Positions 21,700 to 31,465 of a stretch of DNA of 64,000 nucleotides are shown piece after piece. Position numbers and translations under genes: made by a program. Every line of letters starts with the position of its first letter. Position 1 is the stretch's first letter. This DNA is from Vigna angularis (lineage: Eukaryota; Streptophyta; Magnoliopsida; Fabales; Fabaceae). Location of the stretch: NCBI RefSeq assembly GCF_016808095.1, contig NC_068975.1, forward strand, positions 6,315,501-6,379,500, in the 5' to 3' direction. The notes under the pieces were generated by a model. That model searched no databases, was not told the DNA's origin, and saw only the letters and a list, made by a program, of their open reading frames with translations.

Positions 21700-22180
21700 A
21701 TGGCTTCTTCCGAAGGGTGTTCGTCGTGTTTGAAAAGTTGGGGCAAAGGATCTTCTCGGTGGTCCCATGGTTTGTGGTGTGAGAGGAGGTGGGATAATCC
21801 CTACTTATTACTGTGGTGATGTTGTTGTAACCAAAGTGGCGAGAACTACGAAGAATGCTGGGAGAAATTTCTGGGGTTGTCCACGTTACAAGGTTTGAAG
21901 TATACCCTTTTGAGTTAAAGTTTTTTTGAATTGATGCATTTGTTGATAGATTCCCTAACTTGGTGAATAACAGGGTGGATCTTCAATTGGCAGCTCGTGT
22001 AACTTTTTCAAGTGGTGTGTTGAAGAGAACGTTGATGAAAAAGATTGCACAATGGTGAGGAGGATAAGTCAGCTGGAAAATGCAGTGAAGGACTTGCAGA
22101 AAATGATGAAGATGTTAGTTGTAGCTTTGTGTGTGTGTATTGTGGTGTGCCTTGTCATGTTCAGGTTCTGTTTAGGTTGA
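21700..22180 (+). pseudogene. MULE second gene: GRF-type zinc finger, coiled coil and C-terminal membrane segment; one frameshift
   Basis: The ATG at 21700 gives MASSEGCSSCLKSWGKGSS, followed after a one-base slip near 21795-21810 by YYCGDVVVTKVARTTKNAG, then RNFWGCPRYK. A GT-AG intron at 21893-21973 (81 bp) joins TACAAG to GGTGGATCT in frame. Exon 2 completes the finger with SSCNFFKWC, then a heptad-like ISQLENAVKDLQKMMKML and the hydrophobic VVALCVCIVVCLVMFRF, ending at 22180. The C-x-GR-F-W-GCP...C-FF-W pattern fits the GRF zinc finger (a DNA-binding fold in several nucleic-acid enzymes). It occupies the place of mudrB but is unrelated in sequence as far as I can judge. A tail-anchored membrane protein is odd for a transposon; its role is unknown. 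The slip may be real decay or a short unseen intron. Confidence 0.75.
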
Positions 22181-22543
22181 TTTAGTTTGATTGTAACATC
22201 CTATGTTTTGAAATGTGTAAGATCAATTATGCAATTCAATGTATTACGTTCCATTGACTATTTTAATGAGTTAATTTCAGTGAATAATGTTCAAATCAGT
22301 CCCCTTGATGTTTTAAAAATGTTGAAATCAGTCCCCCATTTGCTTTAAAACTGTTCACATAGGTCAACCCAATAATGCATATGATGATGAATAATGGAAC
22401 ATAAAACAAATACATAAAACCACTTTCATTCATTACGACACATAAAACAAATACATAAAGACATCAGTTCAGTAAGTAAGTTAAGTATCTAATTTTCAGC
22501 CCCATGTAACAAACAATACATATTACACCACCATGTAAGTTAA
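22181..22543. other. Intergenic space between the two convergent MULE genes
   Basis: AT-rich, about 360 bp, no coding signal. Holds the expected 3' ends of both genes. Confidence 0.6.
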
Positions 22544-22730
22544 CTATCTAATAACCCAATTCACCAAAGTATCTTTTCTTCTGACTTTGCATTTTGTTGG
22601 CCGGGATGATTGGGGACTTCGTGGCTGTGATGGTTGAGGGGTAGGGGAACTTGGAGGTGGCTGTGATGGTTGTGTTGTTTCTACTGGCTGGGGCTTTAAA
22701 GGGCAGTTATTCTTGTTGTGCCCCCTCTGA
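22544..22730 (-). pseudogene. MULE transposase, 3' end of last exon (zinc knuckle and Pro/Ser tail)
   Basis: Minus strand reads QRGHNKNNCPLKP, the second half of a CCHC knuckle, followed by a proline/serine/glutamine-rich tail (PQPVETTQPSQPPPSSPT) and stops at 22544. The first half of the knuckle (KCSICHQRGH) is at the far side of the insertion, near 24850-24870. The codons for QRGH are present on both sides because TGCCCCCTCTGA is duplicated (22719-22730 and 24836-24847). Confidence 0.85.
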
Positions 22731-22738
22731 CGACCCTC

Positions 22739-24835
22739 TGATGAGAGGGTCGCACCTCCCACAAAAGTTGTGCATAAAAGAATGCAGTACAGTGCTAGGA
22801 AGTGACTCCTAGGTCGTCTCTCAAGGACCAAATGTGGTTCAGTCAATAGGTCAAAACACGAAGTGGGGGGGTTTGAAGGTGTTCTTGTGATTAGAAATAA
22901 ACTAAATTAAAACTGGAAATTAAATACAACCAAACATAATTGAAAACACTCAAAGAGGATGAAAACATTAAACTGAATAGTCCTAAAGAAAGATGTGTGA
23001 ACTAGTTAACATGCAAGAAATAAATGATAGAACACACAATGCCCTTAACTTGAAATGTTGAACTAACCAATTAAATGCACATTAGAATGAAGCTTGGAAA
23101 TTGTAAAACAAAATCACCACCGATTCAAGCATCAACACAATATAAAGAGACATTTTTAGAGCTAAAGGAAAACAAAAGACAATCATGCAAACCGAGAGCT
23201 TCCAAAGAGAGAAAATAAAATTGTGCTTCCTTCCAAGAAAGTAAATCAGCACCCCTCAATCAAATAAAGTAAATGCATTCCCAAAGCAATTGAAGCACCG
23301 TGCATCCCCACTCACTATGAATCCCATCCATTCCCGTGACCGAGAGTAAAAAAAATGGAAATGTGTGTGTGAAAACTAAAGTGCAATGTAGAAATAAGAA
23401 AGCTTTGACGTGAATAAAAAAAAAACAACGTTCAACATAAGCACCTATAACTTGGACATGAAATTACTAAAGCATAAATTCATTTTTCTTGAATTAAAAA
23501 GCAACGATTGAATTAAGAAAAAAACATAGCAGCTGATTGTATTCAAAATAAAGAAGACCAATTAATATAGACACCAAATAATCAACCAACGTATCTCTCT
23601 TTTTTCTAAGCAAACTGAAATAATAAAAATTCATTCCTACTGACGCAACTCGTTTAACCGTGGCTCTCCATCCTCTCGGTGGCTCTCCCACTCCGTGCAC
23701 TACATTTCCTTCAAGCCAAAAATCCATCTTTTCCTAGGTGGCGGCTGCTGCCTCCTCTAAGTGTGCCCCCTTCTTCATATTCCTTCCAGCTCAACCATTC
23801 TCCATTTTCCCAGTGCCCCTTCAAAACAATCTTTAAGAAAGCTCCATCTAAAAAAAACATGTAAGTGGCGGCTTCAGCTAGTGCCCCAGCCCTCACCCGT
23901 AACCTTCCATCTCTGTGTCTTTTCTTTCTCCAGCTCTCCCCTCTTTTTAAGCTAAAGAAAATCCTCCAACTTAGGTGGTGGCTGGACCATCCTCTACGTT
24001 GCTTCCAGCTCCAGGATAAAACAACACTTCACACCCCAAAAAGAATCCTCTAAAAACCTGCACCTCCTGGACCTTGCAAGTGTGCTTTTTTTCTGTTGCT
24101 TTTCCACCACTGGACGTGCTGCCCCTTGGACGCTGCAGTGCTGGGCCGAGAAGAGCTGTTGGATGTTCTTTACCCCAAGCACCCCTTCTCATACGTGCTG
24201 CTGTTTGGGAGTTGCTCTTTGCGCCAATCAATTAGAGGAATGCCCCCCGTGTGCATGCAATCTCTGGGCCGCTTCTCTCCTGCCACCACGTGCTGCTTGA
24301 AGGCTGTGTTGGTGTTGTCTCGCTGGACGTGTTGAAGGCCTGCTTCTTGGACGCACCCCCCAATTTCGCTGGATGCACCTCCTAAAGCAAGCCAACATTC
24401 TCTCTTCACTGTGCACTCCACTTTGATTCCAAAATATGTGGTTTGTAGAATGCTTTGCCAAAATGAATTCTCCATGGGCCCTAGGCCGTGTGCAGCTGCT
24501 GGATACTTGTATCTCTCATTCAATTTCCAATTGGAAATTCAAGCTTCTTTACGTGTGCAAAGTAAAAATGAATTTTCACTTTTGTTTCTCATTTTAGTCT
24601 AAAATATAATTGATGAGAATTTTCTCTTTCAGTCCCAAAATATTATCCAACAATTTCCCTACAATTAATAATGCCAATAATTAGTCTCAAATAATTCAAA
24701 TTAATTAAAATAAGAATTTATGATCAAATTGAGCACAATTAGGAAAAATGAGAAAATACTTGACATTTAAGTATAATTCCCTGATTAATTCTAGCACAAT
24801 AAACTAAGTGAAGTGAAGAAAATATGGACTCATCA
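22739..24835 (-). mobile_element. Solo-LTR-like insertion (family C) in MULE transposase
   Basis: On the minus strand it runs from TGATGAGTCCATATTTTC (24835) to GCGACCCTCTCATCA (22739), with TG...CA ends and no internal coding region, so it looks like a 2.1-kb solo LTR. It is flanked by a 12-bp direct repeat TGCCCCCTCTGA, separated on the left by 8 extra bases (22731-22738) that also make a CGACCCTCT/AGAGGGTCG hairpin. The ordinary 5-bp duplication is therefore not clean, and the exact ends are uncertain. Related ends occur at 51418 and 57958, and related body sequence near 6450. Short frames inside are not genes. Confidence 0.65.
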
Positions 24836-25252
24836 TGCCCCCTCTGATGACAAATACTACATTTTTTCCTATGCCCACCAACACGCATTTGAGTGTGATC
24901 TTTAGTTAGCTCCCATGCTTCCAACCTCCTTTTTTTCTTTGGCCTCCCAAGAATCTTCCTCATCAGTGGTGGTAGTACATCATTGAAATTTGTGGTTTCC
25001 CATAGTAGGTGGCCATTGAGTGGAAAAACTATGGACGCGTACACCTCTTCATAGGTGGATCTTGTGAACACATTGGGGACAAAACTCTGTGGATCAACGT
25101 TGGAGAAGTTCATTGCTGAAATTGCAGGACAGCATGGGATGGCACTAATCATCCACTTTCTGCAGCTACACTCATTTGTGTCCAGGTCCAGTGTGAACTT
25201 GTTCCCAACTGATGAAGTATGCCTAACCTCAAAAATCTTTCGTGCAGACCAG
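24836..25252 (-). pseudogene. MULE transposase, last exon 5' part: SWIM zinc finger with lost histidine
   Basis: After a splice acceptor (TTTCTTTCAG, exon starts 25252) the minus strand reads WSARKIFEVRHTSSVGNKF, then CSCRKWMISAIPCCPAISA. The SWIM pattern is C-x-C-x(n)-C-x-H; here the final H is replaced by P (CCT codon where CAT is expected), which should break the zinc site. Further on come GRPKKKRRLEAWELTKD, a likely basic patch, and KCSICHQRGH, the first half of a zinc knuckle. SWIM fingers follow the catalytic core in MuDR-type transposases. The exon is then interrupted by the insertion ending at 24835. Confidence 0.85.
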
Positions 25253-25321
25253 CTGAAAGAAATGAAGCACATCAACAATGTAGATAAATAACATGTATAT
25301 AAAATAAATTGATAAGATTAC

Positions 25322-25725
25322 CTTGGCACCCAAAATCTTGACAGATTACATTCCTTCTCAAGTCTCTTCTTTATCTTTGGGCATATTGTGAAGTCCATAG
25401 ATGCCACCTTGGTTCTATTGGTGGCCCACCTTTTCATGAGATAAACTCTGATATCCTCCATCATGGTGATAATAGGTTTTCCTCTTGAATGAATAAGAAC
25501 ACTGTTGAAAGCTTCACTAATGTTGTTATCTAGTGTATCAGTCATTGCTTGACTTGTGAAGCGAGATCTTGACCAAAACCTGTTGCACACAACATTTCCC
25601 AAATGGGTTACAATGCATCAGGGACACTAAATTGTATGTAATGGCTAATGGGTTACCTCGGGGGAATGCCTATGAGGTATTTATATGCTTCAATATTGAC
25701 TTATTTAATTTTCAGCATCTCTCTC
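25322..25725 (-). pseudogene. MULE transposase, middle exon (right of Athila insertion on the minus strand)
   Basis: Reads, after a degenerate stretch with several stops, NRFWSRSRFTSQAMTDTLDNNISEAFNS, then LIHSRGKPIITMMEDIRVYLMKRWATNR, the conserved region between the catalytic core and the SWIM finger in MuDR-type transposases. It ends at a GT donor (25321); the intron 25253-25321 is 69 bp. The upstream part (25610-25725) has stops and about 30 codons that family members lack as far as I can judge, so decay or a second small intron is likely. Bases 25721-25725 are the retained target duplication CTCTC. Confidence 0.8.
25721..25725 (+). repeat. 5-bp target-site duplication of Athila-like copy 3 (left)
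   Basis: CTCTC directly before the 5' LTR, repeated at 31250-31254 after the 3' LTR. Five bases is normal for LTR retrotransposons. Confidence 0.85.
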
Positions 25726-27014
25726 TAATAACAGTTGAAAAACTGTTATTTTCATGCTTAAAATTGATACTAAAAGCAACCTTTAACACTTAGAAACTAG
25801 CTTGAAATCATGCTTTTGGTTATATTTTTAGAAATAAGAGAGCTGGATAGGTTTATGCTTGATTTCAGTGTTTTTATGCAGGTTTTAAGGTGAATTAGGT
25901 GAAAGAAGTGAAGAAGGATAGAGATGGAATCAGAAAAGATATCCAAAAGTGCAAAAGGAGAAGCCGCAAGTACCGCTCAGCGGTAGTTTACCGCTGAGCG
26001 GCACTCAGAAACCCACGTTGGATCCGCTGAGGGGTAAAATGGCCGCTGAGGGAAGAAAAACAACTCACGCACTTACCGCTGAGCGGCATTTTTATGGGCT
26101 TGGGCCTAATTTTTCTGTATTTTTAGAATAGTATATAAGCTTTAGGACGTCCTAGGGTTTGTATCTTTGGCAGAGACGACACAAATACTCTCTTTTTCAC
26201 CCCTTTGAAGGAAGATCGTGGATGCTTAGGCTACCTCTTCACCTTTCTAGGGTTTTATCTTTCATTCTTCTATTATTATTCATCTTGTTTCACCATGAAT
26301 ATGGTGAACTAAATCTTGTATTGTTGTTGGGGAATCAATGTAGTCTTGTGAAACTCTCATATATGGAATTTGTTTTAACATCTTACTTTTAAGACTTATG
26401 CTTTCTTTCATTATTAGTTAGGGTTTTTCCTCTCTGCTTATTGCTTGCTTTGTTTAACTCATTAATTGCCATGATTATTGATTTTGTCGATACGGGAACG
26501 TACGGGGAAATCTAGATCCGGGGAAATTCTCCCAATAGCATATTGGTTGCCTTTAAGCTCCTGCACTTCAGAACTAATTACTAGGAATGCTAGGAATTGT
26601 ATGAACTCGTAATTAAGGATAAGCCTTCTTGCAAGGTGATTTAGAGAGTGGCATTAACAATTGATGAAAAGAATGTTGAATTCCTAAAGTATATGAGAGT
26701 GGATAAGATGAAATTGATAACCCCAACAACATACTCATCCATATAATTCATTAAAGTGTTTGTATTATGTCTTTTCGCCATTGATCAAATTCATGCATAC
26801 ATGTTTATTTACTGTCTTTTGCATATAAAACTACAATCAATTTGTTCTTAAGTCTTAAATAATCAACAAATCACATAACTAAACTGGGCCGTGAGTCCTT
26901 TGGGAGAACGATACTTGGTCTTACCGAGTTTTATTACTTGAAACGATTCGGTCACACTTGCCGATTATTAAACAAGTTTGTGGCACCGTTTTTCGGTTCA
27001 TAAATTTGTCATCA
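25726..27014 (+). repeat. 5' LTR of copy 3
   Basis: Starts TAATAACAG (the expected TG has become TA) and ends TTGTCATCA. The cassette at about 25965-26095 has several CCGCTGAGCGG dyads; TATA box TATATAAG at 26132-26139. Confidence 0.9.
26132..26139 (+). promoter_or_regulatory. TATA box of 5' LTR, copy 3
   Basis: TATATAAG about 40 bp after the last CCGCTGAGCGG dyad. This is the promoter expected to drive the element's RNA. Confidence 0.6.
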
Positions 27015-27020
27015 AGTTTT

Positions 27021-27037
27021 TGGCGTCGTTGTCGGGG
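27021..27037 (+). other. Primer-binding site, tRNA-Asp type
   Basis: TGGCGTCGTTGTCGGGG, six bases after the LTR end. The complement of the plant tRNA-Asp 3' end is TGGCGCCGTTGCCGGGG; two C-to-T differences, both in contexts that cytosine deamination would explain. Confidence 0.85.
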
Positions 27038-27270
27038 ACTCGTGGTTTAACTAGTTCATTTGTGTGGTTATTGATTATCTTTGACTTGAATGTTGAAATT
27101 TGAATTTCTGTTTTTATTTTCTATTTTTATTTTTCGGTTTTTATTTTATTTTCTGTTTTTATTTCCTATCTTCCTATCTTTTCAATTATATCCTTTGATT
27201 TTTGATCTATCTTCTCAATCTTTTTGTGCTAACAAATATTTTTTAGAGTTTTGTGCCTAATGTTTGCACG
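27038..27270 (+). other. Untranslated leader of copy 3
   Basis: T-rich leader (repeated TTTTTATTTTCTG units near 27110-27170). No coding signal; the N-terminal gag domain present at 8159 is absent. Confidence 0.5.
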
Positions 27271-28233
27271 ATGCAATTTGGGCAAGAATTTAACTATATG
27301 GGCACTCAATTCTACTAAGGTAATTTCAACCACTGGTGGGAACCTCACTCAAGCATGAATAATAGTCAATTTTGGCAAGCTGTCAAACAATTTAAGAATC
27401 TACCACCACAACAATGGCAGCAAAAACCCTCTCTATCGGGAAGAAGGATAACGTTGGAGGAGGCAGTTCAACAGTACATACAAATACCTAATTGTCATCA
27501 CAAAACCACTCAATCTGTCGAAGAGTTTGATAGGACATCACCACAACAATGGCCGCCACCACAACAATGGCAGCAACAACTCTCTCTAGCAGAAAGTTTG
27601 GATGATTCCCTTCAACGATTTTTGAAAAATTCCGACTCTGTTCAGAAAAGCATTGAAGAATCATGTAAAAGGATGGAGATGCACCTTCGTTACATTAGTT
27701 AGAAATTGAACGTTAAGGTTAATACTGAAGTTAACCTTAAGGAGGAAGGTCAAGCCATTGTCACTGAAAGTGAAAAGATTTTTGCTGAGAAAAAAATAAG
27801 GAGAGATGAGGAAAAGATAGAGAGAGAAGAAAAATAAGAGCTGAGTAAGATAGATAAAGATGAAGAAAAAGAAAAAGAAGTGGTTGAGAGAGAAGAGAGA
27901 AAGAAAATTTGTGTGAAAATAAAGAAGTTGAGGAGAAAAAGAGAAGGAAAGAAAAAAATAAAAGAAAAGAAAAAGAGAAAATTTAGGGAGAGGAAGCGTA
28001 AGAAAAACAAGATGAGAGGAAAGAAGAAGGAATCATATGAAAAACCCCATCCTCATCTAAAGAAGAATCATAGGAAGGAAAAGAAATTTAAGTGTTTTAT
28101 GGAAATCTTCAAGAAATTGGAGATTAAAGTTCCTATGATTGAGACACTGCAACAGGTTCCTGGTTTGATCAAATTTCTAAAGAAGTTCAGTAGAAAGAAG
28201 AAGAGAAAGAAGATGGAACTTGAACTTTACTAG
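27271..28233 (+). pseudogene. Remnant gag C-terminal region with lysine-rich expansion, three in-frame stops
   Basis: One frame from the ATG at 27271 (MQFGQEFNYMG) to 28233, broken by stops near 27316, 27700 and 27836. Its GNFNHWWEPHSS and the SVQKSIEESCKRME...NTEV stretch align with GNYNQGWKPHPS and STQKSTEATIKNLE...NTEV of the gag C-terminus at 9230-9530. It is followed by a glutamate/lysine-rich segment (about 27760-28070) that looks like expansion of GAA/AAG codons, then KLEIKVPMIETLQQVPGLIKF, a motif found before the protease in Athila/Tat gag-pol. The gag N-terminus, zinc knuckle and protease are missing, so no functional product is expected. Confidence 0.7.
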
Positions 28234-28279
28234 GTCAAGCTAGTGACATTAAAAGAGCGCTTGCTGGCAGGCAACCCAG
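28232..28279 (+). repeat. Conserved GACGTTAAA-type module (copy 3, first)
   Basis: Reads AGGTCAAGCTAGTGACATTAAA and GCTGGCAGGCAACCCAGT. Slightly decayed relative to copies 1 and 2. Confidence 0.7.
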
Positions 28280-28368
28280 TGATTTAAGAACTTTTAATTT
28301 TTGGTTTGGTGATGTAATTTTGAACTTTTGGGTATTTTTGTTTTTGTTATAAGTTTGTTACAGGGTTT

Positions 28369-28477
28369 ACATCTATTGATGGATGTTAGGCGGAAGAGTA
28401 TCTATTGAAGGATACTATGTTTGTATACACCTACTGATGGGTGTTGGTAAGAAAGATTTGCATCTACTGAAGGGTGC
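28369..28477 (+). repeat. Hairpin array with four different stems, same loop (copy 3)
   Basis: 28369-28386 stem ACATC/GATGT; 28398-28415 stem GTATC/GATAC; 28427-28444 stem ACACC/GGTGT; 28460-28477 stem GCATC/GGTGC. Loops are TATTGAT, TATTGAAG, TACTGAT and TACTGAAG. This copy gives the clearest stem covariation. Confidence 0.8.
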
Positions 28478-28488
28478 TGGAGGATTTT

Positions 28489-28535
28489 GGGTCAGGCTCG
28501 TGACGTTAAACAAGCGCTACCTGGGAGGCAACCCA
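28489..28535 (+). repeat. Conserved GACGTTAAA module (copy 3, second)
   Basis: Close match to 1412-1459, including the CTGGG/CCCAG hairpin. Confidence 0.75.
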
Positions 28536-28659
28536 GTTGATTGATTGTTTCTGTTTGTTTTATTGTAGTAGCATAATAGGGTTTTACATGAGTAATTTGA
28601 AAATTGAATTGCAGGGAACCAGTGAGGGGCATGTTTAGGAGGCACTTAGGTTAAGCAAA

Positions 28660-29975
28660 GAAGAAGAGGAGGATACAGATGACAACTCAAATTGATGAGG
28701 AGCTGAGGTAGCATTTACTGATGAATGTTATCATGATTAGAGCAGGACTTATGCTTTTGTTTGGTTTAGTGTTCTGAACTTATTTACTTTTGTTTTTAGA
28801 ATAGGGTTTGATGTACTCAATGGAAACCTTTGTCTGTTGTGATGGTTTGCTTATGATTGTGATTGTTTGATAAGTAATGCTTGATGATGCTTTGAGATTG
28901 ATTGATTTTGAGATGTGCACATTAAATGCTTATACAGGTGGTTCACAAGCATTGTGAACAAATGCAAGATGCTGTGATTGTGATTATGATTCTAAGAAGG
29001 ATGTTATATGTGGAATGTGAATGAACTTATATGTGAGGTTTTGAGCTCCAGAGTTGTTATTGTTGAATACTATTACTGTGAAAGCATGAATGACTTTGCC
29101 CAGGTTTTCTATGATTGATTTACTTGCTTGTTTGCATCATATGATCAAGGCCATTTGTTGGTAACCCTTTTATTAGCCAAATTCATTAATTTAGCCCACT
29201 AAAAGAGAGCATTATGTGTTCTATAATTTGAACCCTTAGCCTTGAACGTGATTTGAAACCCCTGATGAAAAGCTTTACCTTGAGTTAAGTAGAAAATATT
29301 TTGTGGTATTGATAAATGTTCAAGTTTGGGGTTGTTGGGAAATTATGAAAGGGAAATCGAAAGCATTGAGCTAAGAGATAAGAAATAAGAATGTGAAAAG
29401 AAAAGAAAAAGAGAAATAAAAGAAAAGAAAAGGCAAAGCTCAATGCAAAAGAAAGTTGGGAAAAGTAAGAATGATTGTGTTGATATGATTCTCTTAACTC
29501 AAGGCTTTTGTGATCCAGAAAAACCAATTTTCTTGTTAGCCCAGCCACGTTATAAGCCATTGAAAAGTCCTTGTGATGATGCATGCTTGTGAATGTTTAT
29601 GATTGTGGTTAAATGAAAGGCAAAGTTGATTCATGTGACATTGTGATAGTGGAGTGAATGAGTGGTTACCTCTTATACACTTGTGTTTGAGTGAAACACT
29701 TTACCTAGTGAGGAAATATTCCAAAAGCACATGAACATCCATGCTTAATTGATTGATCATTCATGAAAAATAGCATTTGTTGGATATTAAGTGACTTTGT
29801 GAACACCAAAGCATATGGACGTCTTGATTGAAATCTTTGTCATAAGCTTGATTGAAGTCTTTACTTATCTTGAAAAGAAGATTTTTTTGAATGAGTGAAC
29901 CATTATATGGACTGGTAGAAGATTGAGTTACATCTTATTTGCTTGAGGACAAGCAAAGTTCTAAGTTTAGCGTTG
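28660..29975 (+). other. Vestigial ORF2 end, post-ORF2 hairpin and 3' region of copy 3
   Basis: Only the last acidic codons of ORF2 remain (AGGAGGATACAGATGACAAC near 28668). The post-ORF2 hairpin is at 28707-28732, with two G-U pairs. The rest is colinear with 2047-3304 and has no gene; it ends CTAAGTTTAGCGTTG before the LTR. Confidence 0.65.
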
Positions 29976-31249
29976 TGATAACAGTTGAAAAACTGTTATT
30001 TTCATGCTTAAAATTGATACTAAAAGCAACTTTTAACACTTAGAAACTAGCTTGAATTACTGCTTTTGGTTATATTTTTAGAAATAAGAGAGCTGGACAG
30101 GTTTATGCTTGATTTCAGTGTTTTTATGCAGGTTTTAAGGTCAATTTGGTGAAAGAAGTGAAGAAGGATAGAGATGGAATCATAAAAGACATCAAAAAGT
30201 GCAAAAGGAGAAGCTGCAACTCACGCTGAGCGGCACTCAGAAAACCACGTTGGATCCGCTGAGGGGTAAAATGGCCGCTTAGGGAAGAAAAACAACTCAC
30301 GCACTTACCGCTGAGCGGCACTTTTATGGGCTTGGGCCTAATTTTTCTATATTTTTAGAATAGTATATAAGCTTTAGGACGTCCTAGGGTTTGTATCTTT
30401 GGCAGAGACGACGCAAATACTCTCTTTTTCACCCCCTTTGAAGGAAGATCTTGGATGCTTAGGCTACCTCTTCACCTTTCTAGGGTTTTATCTTTCATTC
30501 TTCCATTATTATTCATCTAGTTTCACCATGAATATGGTGAACTAAATCTTGTATTGTTGTTGGGGAATCAATGTAGTCTTGTGAAACTCTCATATATGGA
30601 ATTTGTTTTAACATCTTACTTTTAAGACTTATGCTTTCTTTCATTATTAGTTAGGGTTTTTCCTCTCTGCTTATTGCTTGCTTTGTTTAACTCATTAATT
30701 GCCATGCTTATTGATTTTGTCGATACGGGAACGTACGGGAAAATCTAGATCCGGGGAAATTCTCCCAATAGCATATTGGTTGCCTTTAAGCTCCTGCACT
30801 TCAGAACTAATTACTAGGAATGCTAGGAATTGTATGAACTCGTAATTAAGGATAGGCCTTCTTGCAAGGTGATTTAGAGAGTGGCATTAACAATTGATGA
30901 AAAGAATGTTGAATTCCTAAAGTATATGAGAGTGGATAAGATGAAATTGATAACCCCAACAACATACTCATCCATATAATTCATTAAAGTGTTTGTATTC
31001 TGTCTTTTCGCCATTGATCAAATTCATGCATACATGTTTATTTACTGTCTTTTGCATATAAAACTACAATCCATTTGTTCTTAAGTCTTAAATAATCAAC
31101 AAATCACATAACTAAACTGGGCCGTGAGTCCTTTGGGAGAACGATACTTGGTCTTACCGAGTTTTATTACTTGAAACGATTCGGTCACACTTGCCGATTA
31201 TTAAACAAGTTTGTGGCGCCGTTTTTCGGTGTTTGTAAATTTTTTATCA
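29976..31249 (+). repeat. 3' LTR of copy 3
   Basis: Starts TGATAACAG, ends TTTTTATCA. Nearly identical to 25726-27014. The main difference is the loss of one CCGCTCAGCGG dyad region in the cassette near 30215-30230. TATA box at 30364-30371. Confidence 0.92.
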
Positions 31250-31254
31250 CTCTC

Positions 31255-31386
31255 TCCCAAGCTTGTGGATATGTGCTTGTGGCAGCTCTCCACATCAGAT
31301 TTTTTAAAATTTGACCACCAAACCTTTTCCTAAAGTTTGCATACAGGTGCCTCAGGCAGAAGCTCTTGGATAGCTGGGACCAACCC
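31255..31386 (-). pseudogene. MULE transposase, start of middle exon (left of Athila insertion on the minus strand)
   Basis: After the acceptor TTGTGCAG (exon starts 31386) the frame reads GLVPAIQELLPEA, then jumps frame to CLRHLYANFRKRFGGQILKN and LMWRAATSTYPQAWER, where copy 3 is inserted. The sequence TTCTGCCTGAGGCA encodes both ELLPEA and FCLRHL in different frames, so the loss of about 20 bases between two such repeats by slippage is the simplest explanation (inference). The histidine-containing CLRHLYANFRK motif is typical of MuDR-type transposases. Confidence 0.8.
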
Positions 31387-31465
31387 CTGCACAATTAATT
31401 TTAGTCATAAAACAAGATCCTTTAACAAAGCATTAAGTAAAATTGAATATAAGTAGTATATTTAC
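31387..31465 (-). other. Intron 1 of MULE transposase
   Basis: 79 bp, donor GTAAAT after CAGAAG, acceptor TGTGCAG before GGGTTGGTC. It joins SDQQK to GLVPAIQ in frame. Confidence 0.75.

Larger units (their letters stand above)
25726..31249 (+). mobile_element. Complete non-autonomous Athila-like retrotransposon, copy 3, inside the MULE transposase
   Basis: Two near-identical LTRs (25726-27014 and 29976-31249), a tRNA-Asp-type primer site, a short gag-like frame, the paired modules with hairpins, a vestigial ORF2 end, the usual 3' region, and CTCTC duplications on both sides. It splits the transposase exon between AWER and the following codons, so its insertion killed that gene. No protease, RT or integrase. 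The high similarity of the LTRs suggests it is the youngest large insertion in the window. Confidence 0.93.

Noticed and set aside
23679..24602. Cluster of short frames on both strands with cysteine-rich products
   Set aside because: They lie inside the solo-LTR-like insertion, overlap one another and carry no domain.
27880..28233. Lysine-rich protein as an independent small gene
   Set aside because: Same frame as the upstream gag-like remnant, separated only by stops, and followed by the post-gag module; it is part of the element.
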